From an uncultured Treponema sp. (lineage in GTDB: Bacteria; Spirochaetota; Spirochaetia; Treponematales; Treponemataceae): a DNA stretch of 7,453 nucleotides. The notes beneath the pieces were generated by a model, which worked only from the letters and a program-made list of their open reading frames with translations, searched no databases and was not told where the DNA came from. This document shows positions 1-5,570 of this stretch, piece by piece (the first letter of the stretch is position 1; every line of letters begins with the position of its first letter). A program made the translations under genes and the position numbers. The stretch is from the NCBI GenBank assembly GCA_946611835.1, contig CAMOEE010000125.1, positions 1 through 7,453 on the forward strand. The letters run 5' to 3'.

Positions 1-2439
1 ATGCTCCATGATTCCCGGAATAAGGACATCGCTTCCGTCACAGATACAATCGACCTCAAGCTCCTTTCCTTCCATGTATTTATCAATCAGAACCGGATTT
101 TCGATTCCTGCGCTGAGGATGATTTTCATGTATTCTTTAACATCCGCAGAATTACGGGCGATAATCATGTTCTGTCCGCCAAGGACATAGCTGGGGCGCA
201 TCAGAACCGGGTAAGTGATTTTTTCGGCCGCCTCAAGTGCCTCAACCTCGGTGAAAACGGTGACACCCTTAGGCCTTTTGATGTCAAGCCTGTCGCAAAG
301 TTCCTCAAAACGCTCCCTGTCCTCAGCAAGGTCAATCGCATCTGCGCTCGTTCCAAGAATACGAACTCCCTGTCCGTCAAGGTATTTCGCAAGTTTGATT
401 GCAGTTCCGCCGCCAAAAGCCACGACGACGCCGATAGGTTTTTCGACCGCAAGAACATTCATCACATCGACAGGGGTAAGAGGCTCAAAGTAAAGGCGGT
501 CGGCTGTGTCAAAGTCGGTGGAGACGGTCTCCGGGTTGTTGTTGACAATAGCGACCTCGTAGCCAAGCTTTTTTAAGGCCCTCACGCACTGAACCGAGGC
601 ATAGTCGAACTCAATTCCCTGTCCGATTCGGATTGGTCCTGAGCCAAGGACGACGATTGTGCCTTTTGAGGAAGGGGAAGTGAGTTTTTCGCACCTATCT
701 TTTGATGATTGGTCGAAAAACTCATTAGCGAAGCAATGCTCCCCCTCGGCTACAATGGCTCCGCCATTTACGCCTACCCCCTCTGCGGGGACACCCCGCA
801 ACGCCCCGTTTCGTTCCTGCAGGAATTTTTCCGCCTCATTTTCGCCGCCTGTCGTTGAGTAGAAATATGGAGTCTCAGCATCGAACTCGCCCGCGCAGGT
901 ATCTACCATCTTGAAAGAGCGTGGGGTATATAACATATTGTCACACGGATTGGATTTTGCTAACGCAAAATCTATGTTTTTTAAAGAGGCGGCGTTAGCC
1001 GACTCTAATCCGTGTGATATTTTTTCTTCATGGTCTACCACATTTACTAGTTTCCACAAAAACCACTCGTCAATCTTCGTGATTTCGTGGATTTCTTCGA
1101 CGGTGAGCAGTTTTCTTTTGAGGGCCTGGTAAATTGCGAAGATTCTCTGGTCCGTGCACTGGGCGACCCGCTCACGGATTTTCGCATCGCTTTCTTTTTC
1201 AAAGGCCGGGAGGTTCAAATCTTTAACGCCTACCTCAAGTCCCCGGCAGGCCTTTAAAATCGCCTCCTCAAAGTTCTGGCCGATTGCCATTACCTCGCCG
1301 GTTGCCTTCATCTGGGTTCCCAGGTTCCTTCTTGCGTAAACGAATTTGTCAAAAGGAAATTTCGGCATTTTTACGACGACATAATCCAGGACAGGCTCGA
1401 AGCAGGCCTTGGTCTTTTTTGTGACGAAGTTCGGGATTTCATCAAGGGTAAAGCCCACCGCAATCAGGGCCGCAACCTTGGCAATGGGGTAGCCTGTGGC
1501 CTTTGAAGCCAGGGCAGAGGAGCGGCTTACACGGGGGTTAACCTCTATTACGGCGTAATCGAAAGTGTCGGGGTTGAGTGCGAACTGACAGTTACAGCCA
1601 CCCTCAATTTCAAGGGCGGAGATGATGTTCAATGCGGCGCTTCGGAGCATCTGGTACTCCTTGTCGGCCAGGGTTACGGTCGGTGCTATTACAATCGAGT
1701 CTCCCGTGTGGACTCCAACCGGGTCAAAGTTTTCCATCGAACAGACAGTGATTACATTTCCCTTTGAGTCCCTCATGACCTCAAACTCGACTTCCTTCCA
1801 GCCAGAAATGCATTTTTCGACCAGAATCTGATGAATGGGGGAGCGGTGGAGGCCGTTGTGGGCAATCTCGTCAAGTTCCCGGTCATTTTTTACGATGCCG
1901 CCGCCTGTTCCGCCCAGGGTGAATGCAGGCCGGATAATTGCAGGAAAACCGATTTCATTGTGAACGAAATCGACTGCATCCTCGTAGCTTGTGACGACCT
2001 TGCTCGGAATGCATGGTTCCCCGATTGCTTCCATGGTGTCCTTAAAGAGCTGTCTATCCTCGGCCTTGTCGATAGTCTGAGGCCTTGCACCCAAAAGCTC
2101 TACATTGTTCCTTTCAAGGAAGCCTGATTTTGCCAGCTCCATGCTCAAGGTAAGACCTGTCTGGCCGCCCAGGGTCGAAAGAAGGGAATCAGGCTTTTCT
2201 TTTTCGATGATTCTCTTTAGGGTCTCAAGATTAAGCGGCTCCAGGTAAATCTCGTCGGCCATAAAATGGTCTGTCATCAGTGTGGCCGGATTTGAGTTCA
2301 CCAGCACGACCTCCAGCCCCAGTGACTTCAGGGCTTTGCAGGCCTGGTTTCCGGCATAGTCGAATTCAGCCGCCTGACCGATTACAATCGGGCCGCTTCC
2401 AATTATCAGGACTTTATGGATTTTTTTATTCAGTGGCAT
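1..2439 (-). CDS. carB: Carbamoyl-phosphate synthetase large subunit CarB (C-terminus beyond window), with two intragenic repeat insertions
   Basis: CarB makes carbamoyl phosphate from bicarbonate, two ATP and ammonia channelled from CarA, in the cytoplasm; the product feeds pyrimidine and arginine synthesis. The frame is open for 813 codons and runs off the left edge; about 290 residues should be missing (E. coli CarB has 1073). The start at 2439 gives MPLNKKIHKVLIIGSGPIVI, has GGAG 7 nt upstream, and overlaps the end of carA by 14 nt. The first ATP-grasp half shows GGTGGG at residues 176-181 and ends in an oligomerisation region. The second half begins near residue 595 (IVVLGSGPIRIGQG) and shows RPSYVLGGQ at 748-756. 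Two stretches depart from the family. Residues 474-508 replace about 50 expected residues with sequence encoded by a 77-bp palindrome, and about 50 extra residues sit between YST (about 529) and IVVLGSG. Both stretches stay in frame. The catalytic motifs visible here are intact, so I infer the enzyme works, but the altered oligomerisation region is untested. Confidence 0.96.
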   Translation of the reverse strand, partial: MPLNKKIHKVLIIGSGPIVIGQAAEFDYAGNQACKALKSLGLEVVLVNSNPATLMTDHFMADEIYLEPLNLETLKRIIEKEKPDSLLSTLGGQTGLTLSMELAKSGFLERNNVELLGARPQTIDKAEDRQLFKDTMEAIGEPCIPSKVVTSYEDAVDFVHNEIGFPAIIRPAFTLGGTGGGIVKNDRELDEIAHNGLHRSPIHQILVEKCISGWKEVEFEVMRDSKGNVITVCSMENFDPVGVHTGDSIVIAPTVTLADKEYQMLRSAALNIISALEIEGGCNCQFALNPDTFDYAVIEVNPRVSRSSALASKATGYPIAKVAALIAVGFTLDEIPNFVTKKTKACFEPVLDYVVVKMPKFPFDKFVYARRNLGTQMKATGEVMAIGQNFEEAILKACRGLEVGVKDLNLPAFEKESDAKIRERVAQCTDQRIFAIYQALKRKLLTVEEIHEITKIDEWFLWKLVNVVDHEEKISHGLESANAASLKNIDFALAKSNPCDNMLYTPRSFKMVDTCAGEFDAETPYFYSTTGGENEAEKFLQERNGALRGVPAEGVGVNGGAIVAEGEHCFANEFFDQSSKDRCEKLTSPSSKGTIVVLGSGPIRIGQGIEFDYASVQCVRALKKLGYEVAIVNNNPETVSTDFDTADRLYFEPLTPVDVMNVLAVEKPIGVVVAFGGGTAIKLAKYLDGQGVRILGTSADAIDLAEDRERFEELCDRLDIKRPKGVTVFTEVEALEAAEKITYPVLMRPSYVLGGQNMIIARNSADVKEYMKIILSAGIENPVLIDKYMEGKELEVDCICDGSDVLIPGIMEH
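673..831 (+). repeat. Modular hairpin repeat inserted in carB (composite copy)
   Basis: This segment accounts for about 50 residues of CarB missing from E. coli CarB. On the plus strand the modules are: AGGGGAAGT (673-681); a nested 57-bp segment (682-738); CTCCCCCTCG (739-748); hairpin AATGGC-TCC-GCCATT (754-768); CTACCCCCTCTGCGGG (774-789), identical to asnB 6205-6220; hairpin TGCGGGG-ACA-CCCCGCA (784-800); and CCGCAACGCC (796-805), also found at asnB 6305-6314. It is read antisense by carB and keeps the frame open. Edges are approximate because no close uninterrupted homologue was available. Confidence 0.75.
681..724. repeat. Nested palindrome splitting the hairpin module in carB
   Basis: TGAGTTTTTCG (681-691) and CGAAAAACTCA (714-724) are perfect 11-bp inverted repeats around a 22-base loop. 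They sit in a 57-bp segment (682-738) that lies exactly where the loop of the carA and asnB hairpin reads AGT-CTC. In CarB it encodes the 19 residues HCFANEFFDQSSKDRCEKL between EGE and TSP. Confidence 0.8.
941..1017. repeat. 77-bp imperfect palindrome inside carB
   Basis: Outer arms TCACACGGATT (941-951) and AATCCGTGTGA (1007-1017) and inner arms GCTAACGC (959-966) and GCGTTAGC (992-999) are perfect inverted repeats on the same centre (979). Over the 26-base arms, 22 positions pair, two are G-T and two mismatch, with no bulge. Alternative small hairpins exist within each arm (GATTTTGC-TAAC-GCAAAATC at 953-972; CGGC-GTTA-GCCG). It encodes CarB residues about 475-500, where family similarity is lost. 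No similarity to the GC-rich modules was seen. Confidence 0.85.
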
Positions 2440-3700
2440 TTGATTTCTCCATCATTGAGATAAACTTGTCGAACAAAAAGTTGGTGTCGTGCGGGCCGGA
2501 ACAAGCCTCCGGGTGAAACTGCACGCTGAAAGCCGGAATGTCCCTGTAGTCGATTCCCTCGCAGGTTCCGTCGTTCTCGTTCACGAAGCTCATTTTTGCG
2601 AAAGGCGGGAGAGAGGTACTTTCCACAGCATAACCGTGGTTCTGGCTTGTAATGTAGACCCGGCCGTTCTCTAAATCCTTGCAGGGGTGGTTTCCGCCTC
2701 TGTGCCCATATTTCAGTTTGCTGGTCCTGGCTCCCCGGGCAAGGGCAAGTATCTGATGGCCGAGGCAGATTCCAAAAATCGGGATTTTCCCGTATTCGCA
2801 GAGCTTTCTGATTTCTTCGATTACGCTTTTGTTTTCAGCAGGATCGCCAGGTCCGTTCGAGAGCATGATTCCGTCAGGGGCAAGTTTGATAATCTGGTCT
2901 GCTGTAGTGTTAAAAGGAAGGACCGTCACCTTGCAGCCCCGTTTTTCAAGCTCCCTCTGGATGTTGGCCTTGGCGCCAAAGTCGAAGAGACAAACAGAAA
3001 GTGGAAAGTGGAAAGTGGAAAGCTTGGAATTTTTATTGGGGATGGGGGAAGTCTCCCCCTCGCTCCCATCCCAAGTCGCTCCACGAATCGCCCCTGCAAG
3101 CAGTGTCGATTCTCTCCGCTTTGTTGGTCTGTCCGCTACCCTCTCTCCTAAGGGGCTTCGCCCCTTAAAATCCCCGCCATCCTTCATACAAAGGCTTTGC
3201 ACATTTTCAACCGCATTTTCAATCTTATACGACCGAATTTCTTCAAGAAGTGAATCGTCAACTTTCAACATTCCGTTTTCAGTTTTCAGTTTTCCACTTT
3301 CACTGAGAATCATTCCGTTCATGACGCCGGCTTCACGGAGTTTTTTTGTGAGTGCCCTTGTGTCAATTCCGCAGAGCCCGACGATGCCCTGAGCCTTCAG
3401 AAATGAATCCAAATCACCTTCCGAGCGGAAATTGCTGGGCTTGTCGCAAAGCTCGCGCACTATGTAGCCCCGCACCCAGCTTTTTTTGCTCTCAAAGTCA
3501 GGACTCATTACGCCGTAGTTTCCGATGAGCGGGAAGGTCTGCGTTACGATTTGCCCGAAGTAGCTTGGGTCGGTCAGAGTCTCCATGTAACCGGTCATGC
3601 CTGTCGTAAAGACGACCTCACCGATTGATTTTCCGGCTTTTCCTATTGATTTTCCCTCAAAAATCGTTCCGTCAGCAAGGATAAGGTAAGCTTTGCTCAT
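2426..3700 (-). CDS. carA: Carbamoyl-phosphate synthetase small (glutaminase) subunit CarA, with an in-frame repeat insertion
   Basis: CarA hydrolyses glutamine and passes ammonia to CarB. The protein has 424 residues against 382 in E. coli. The N-terminal CarA domain covers about residues 1-170 and the class I glutamine amidotransferase domain about 235-415. The triad is visible: Cys312 in FGICLGHQ, His396 and Glu398 in QFHPEA; SNGPGDP lies at 281-287. The start at 3700 overlaps the pyrG stop in an ATGA, with GGGGAG 5 nt upstream; it gives MSKAYLILADGT, the usual family start. An upstream in-frame ATG at 3715 would add only MRGAE and lies in the ribosome-binding region, so I reject it. Residues about 173-232, the linker between the two domains, are foreign-looking and encoded by hairpin-rich repeat DNA. 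A second short repeat-derived stretch (about residues 135-148) lies further upstream. Both are in frame and all catalytic residues remain. It sits between pyrG and carB in one operon. Confidence 0.97.
   Translation of the reverse strand: MSKAYLILADGTIFEGKSIGKAGKSIGEVVFTTGMTGYMETLTDPSYFGQIVTQTFPLIGNYGVMSPDFESKKSWVRGYIVRELCDKPSNFRSEGDLDSFLKAQGIVGLCGIDTRALTKKLREAGVMNGMILSESGKLKTENGMLKVDDSLLEEIRSYKIENAVENVQSLCMKDGGDFKGRSPLGERVADRPTKRRESTLLAGAIRGATWDGSEGETSPIPNKNSKLSTFHFPLSVCLFDFGAKANIQRELEKRGCKVTVLPFNTTADQIIKLAPDGIMLSNGPGDPAENKSVIEEIRKLCEYGKIPIFGICLGHQILALARGARTSKLKYGHRGGNHPCKDLENGRVYITSQNHGYAVESTSLPPFAKMSFVNENDGTCEGIDYRDIPAFSVQFHPEACSGPHDTNFLFDKFISMMEKSNATE
2997..3021 (+). repeat. Tandem heptanucleotide GTGGAAA x3 in carA
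   Basis: GAAA is followed by three exact copies of GTGGAAA (3001-3007, 3008-3014, 3015-3021). It marks the downstream (C-terminal) edge of the carA insertion and encodes part of the SKLSTFHFPLSV stretch. Its first 11 bases (2997-3007) form a perfect inverted repeat with 3291-3301. Confidence 0.85.
3005..3184 (+). repeat. Modular hairpin repeat inserted in carA
   Basis: This encodes the extra interdomain segment of CarA. On the plus strand it carries GGGGGAAGTCTCCCCCT (3044-3060), identical to asnB 6167-6183 and able to fold as a hairpin with loop AGTC. It then has GCCCCTGCAAGCAGTGTCG (3090-3108), matching 16 of 19 bases at asnB 6278-6296; GCTACCCTCTC (from 3135), resembling the carB and asnB CTACCCCCTCT; and the perfect hairpin TAAGGGGC-TTC-GCCCCTTA (3149-3167). 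None is followed by a long T-run on either strand, so they are not terminators. Edges are approximate. Confidence 0.75.
3275..3302 (+). repeat. Heptanucleotide-period repeat GTTTTCA in carA
   Basis: GTTTTCA, GTTTTCA, GTTTTCC and ACTTTCA follow each other with a 7-base period. TTTCCACTTTC (3291-3301) is the exact reverse complement of GAAAGTGGAAA at 2997-3007. It encodes the SGKLKTENGMLK stretch, about ten residues more than I expect in CarA here. Together with 2997-3021 it brackets the insertion in inverted orientation. Confidence 0.75.
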
Positions 3701-5334
3701 TTCTGCTCCCCGCACTCGCTTTCAGAAGCGCATGCTTTAAGGAATTCTACGAATAATTTTCCCGCATTGTTGGGCCGGCTCTTGAATTCCGGGTGAAACT
3801 GAACGCCGATAAAAAACTTGTGCTTCCCCTTGCCGCTGCCCTTAGGAAGCTCTACGGTCTCAACAATCTTGTCATCGGGGCTTGTTCCGCTGATGACTAG
3901 ACCTGCTTCTTCCATCTGTTTGCGGAAGTCGTTGTTGAATTCGTAACGGTGCCTGTGCCTCTCGTTTATTAAATCCGAGCCGTATGCCCTTTGCATGATT
4001 GTTCCGGCCTTGATTTTGCAGGGATAGCTTCCAAGCCTCATGGTGCCGCCCATTATGACGCCTTCCTGGTCTTTCATAAGGTCGATTACCGGGTTTTCGC
4101 AAAGCTCGTCGAATTCACGGCTGTTGGCATCTTTAAGGCCCAAAACATCCCTTGCGAATTCAATCACGCTTATCTGCATTCCCAGACAGATTCCGAAATA
4201 GGGCAGATTGTGACTGCGGGCGTAGCGGCATGAGGCAATCATTCCCTCGATTCCCCGCTGGCCAAATCCGCCAGGAAGAATAATACCCTTGCAGTCCGAA
4301 AAAATTCCCTCTGCACTCTCGTCCGTCACTGTGTCCGAATCGACCCACTTGATTCTGATATTTTTCCCGATTACGAAAGAAGCGTGGTTAAGGCTCTCGA
4401 CTATGCTCAGGTATGAGTCATGCAGCTTGACATATTTTCCCACAAGGGCAATCTGAATTTCGCCGGTCCTTGAATGGATTGTCTCCACCATCCTTGACCA
4501 GTCGGCCAGGGCCTTGTAGTCAGCTTTTTTTTCAATTCCCAAATCCCGGCAGACAACATCGTCCATGTTCTGGGCGTGCAGCATCAGCGGAACCTCATAC
4601 AGACTCTTGCAGGTCGTGTTGTTGATGACGCAGTCTGAAGAGACATTGCAGAAGAGGGAAATCTTTTTCCTGATGTCGGCTGGAATTTCCTTGTCACAGC
4701 GGGCCACTATAATATCCGGGTGAATTCCCACAGCCATAAGCTCCTTGACCGAGTGCTGGGTCGGCTTTGACTTGAACTCATCGCTCCCGGAAATATAGGG
4801 AACCAGGCAGACATGAACAAAAAGGCAGTTCCGCCGTCCAACTTCCAGGGCCAGCTGACGAATGGCCTCAAGGAAAGGCTGGCTTTCTATGTCTCCGATT
4901 GTTCCTCCAATCTCAACGATGCTCACATCTGCCTTTGATTCTTCGGCGTTCTTCAATATGAAGTCTTTGATTTCGTTCGTGACATGAGGAATAATCTGAA
5001 CCGTCTGACCAAGATATTCTCCCTTTCTCTCTTTGTTCAGTACATTCCAGTAGACCCTGCCGCTGGTGAGGTTTGAGTATTTGGTAAGGTTTTCGTCGAT
5101 AAAGCGCTCGTAGTGCCCCAGATCCAGATCAGTCTCAGCTCCGTCTTCTGTGACAAAAACCTCACCATGCTGGAAAGGACTCATCGTTCCTGGATCAATG
5201 TTCATGTAGGGGTCGAGTTTCTGAGAGGCAATCTTAAGCCCCCTGGCTTTCAAAAGTCTTCCAAGGCTTGCGGCAGTGATTCCTTTTCCCAGGCCTGAGA
5301 CAACGCCACCTGTAACAAAAATAAATTTAGACAT
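3697..5334 (-). CDS. pyrG: CTP synthase PyrG
   Basis: PyrG aminates UTP to CTP using ATP and glutamine, the last step of de novo CTP synthesis in the cytoplasm. The protein has 545 residues, the same as E. coli PyrG. The N-terminal synthetase domain starts MSKFIFVTGG and carries the P-loop GVVSGLGKG at about residues 10-18. The C-terminal glutaminase domain starts near residue 293 and has Cys383 (GICLGMQ), His514 and Glu516 (QFHPEF). I chose the start at 5334 because it matches the conserved family N-terminus and has GAGG 5 nt upstream. The frame stays open upstream to an ATG at 5451, but that codon lies in the -35 box and the extension would translate the leader hairpin. It is the first gene of the pyrG-carA-carB operon; its TGA overlaps the carA ATG. 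A terminator-like hairpin lies in its leader. Unlike its three neighbours it contains no repeat insertion. Confidence 0.98.
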   Translation of the reverse strand: MSKFIFVTGGVVSGLGKGITAASLGRLLKARGLKIASQKLDPYMNIDPGTMSPFQHGEVFVTEDGAETDLDLGHYERFIDENLTKYSNLTSGRVYWNVLNKERKGEYLGQTVQIIPHVTNEIKDFILKNAEESKADVSIVEIGGTIGDIESQPFLEAIRQLALEVGRRNCLFVHVCLVPYISGSDEFKSKPTQHSVKELMAVGIHPDIIVARCDKEIPADIRKKISLFCNVSSDCVINNTTCKSLYEVPLMLHAQNMDDVVCRDLGIEKKADYKALADWSRMVETIHSRTGEIQIALVGKYVKLHDSYLSIVESLNHASFVIGKNIRIKWVDSDTVTDESAEGIFSDCKGIILPGGFGQRGIEGMIASCRYARSHNLPYFGICLGMQISVIEFARDVLGLKDANSREFDELCENPVIDLMKDQEGVIMGGTMRLGSYPCKIKAGTIMQRAYGSDLINERHRHRYEFNNDFRKQMEEAGLVISGTSPDDKIVETVELPKGSGKGKHKFFIGVQFHPEFKSRPNNAGKLFVEFLKACASESECGEQK

Positions 5335-5343
5335 AATGACCTC

Positions 5344-5402
5344 AAAAATAAAAAAGCCGTAGACTCCACACAGAGACAATCCCTGCGTAAAATCTACGGC
5401 TT
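5344..5402 (-). terminator. Terminator-like leader hairpin upstream of pyrG (possible attenuator)
   Basis: On the minus strand AAGCCGTAGA (5402-5393) pairs perfectly with TCTACGGCTT (5363-5354). A six-pair inner stem (5385-5380 with 5376-5371, one G-U) lies in exact register inside the loop. TTTTTT, A and TTTTT follow down to 5344, then GAGG and the pyrG ATG. This is the form of an intrinsic terminator placed between promoter and ribosome binding site, so it probably reduces or regulates read-through into the operon. No competing antiterminator is evident to me. Its stem core resembles the asnB leader hairpin. Confidence 0.65.
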
Positions 5403-5422
5403 CTTTGTCGTATTTCGTCACT

Positions 5423-5451
5423 ATATTAGCGACTTGGAAGATTTTGTGCAA
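5423..5451 (-). promoter_or_regulatory. Promoter of the pyrG-carA-carB operon
   Basis: On the minus strand, TTGCAC (5451-5446) is followed by a 17-bp spacer and TAATAT (5428-5423), a good sigma70-type match. Transcription should start near 5418-5415, about 15 nt before the leader hairpin and 80 nt before the pyrG ATG. Seen in sequence; the start point is inferred from spacing. Confidence 0.72.
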
Positions 5452-5454
5452 CAG

Positions 5455-5484
5455 TTGACAAAAAACTTTGATATGCTGTATAAA
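5455..5484 (+). promoter_or_regulatory. Promoter of asnB
   Basis: A consensus -35 box TTGACA (5455-5460), an 18-bp spacer and TATAAA (5479-5484) make a strong sigma70-type promoter. The start would be near 5490-5494, so the transcript begins only a few bases before the 17-bp leader stem. Its -35 box is 3 bp from the -35 box of the divergent pyrG promoter. Confidence 0.75.
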
Positions 5485-5496
5485 AGAAAAAACGGC

Positions 5497-5555
5497 AAAG
5501 AGGTCGTAGACAGAGTTTCGCTCACCCGAAGCACTGTCTACGGCCTCTTTTTTTT
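5497..5555 (+). terminator. Terminator-like leader hairpin upstream of asnB (possible attenuator)
   Basis: AAAGAGGTCGTAGACAG (5497-5513) pairs with CTGTCTACGGCCTCTTT (5534-5550): 17 pairs with one U-G. One A-A mismatch inward, six more pairs (5515-5520 with 5527-5532, one U-G) close a six-base loop. Eight T residues end at 5555, five bases before AGGAG. It looks like a very strong intrinsic terminator lying wholly in the short asnB 5' leader. How the polymerase gets past it is not visible; there is no room for a leader peptide upstream. Confidence 0.7.
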
Positions 5556-5570
5556 GAACAGGAGAAAATT

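Noticed and set aside
1..576. Open frame of 191 codons on the plus strand
   Set aside because: It is the antisense of carB, whose reverse frame encodes recognisable CarB throughout.
1..2439. carB as a pseudogene because of its odd insertions
   Set aside because: All 813 codons in the window are free of stops and frameshifts, and conserved motifs lie on both sides of each insert.
3149..3167. Hairpin in carA as a transcription terminator
   Set aside because: No long T-run follows on either strand and it lies inside an intact coding sequence.
2829..3392. Open plus-strand frame of 187 codons opposite carA
   Set aside because: It is antisense to CarA catalytic sequence and the repeat insert; no recognisable product or ribosome binding site.
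3701..3715. Alternative carA start at 3715
   Set aside because: It adds only MRGAE, lies in the ribosome-binding stretch, and 3700 gives the usual family start with an ATGA overlap.
5335..5420. Bacillus-type pyrG control by repeated G addition at the transcript start
   Set aside because: That mechanism needs a GGG start; the predicted start region here is agtgacgaaa, with no G run.
5335..5451. N-terminal extension of PyrG to an ATG at 5451
   Set aside because: The ATG lies in the -35 box and the extension translates the leader hairpin; the family N-terminus and GAGG spacing support 5334.
5485..5570. T-box or leader-peptide attenuation of asnB
   Set aside because: The leader is too short, lacks a T-box sequence, and has no small open frame before the hairpin.
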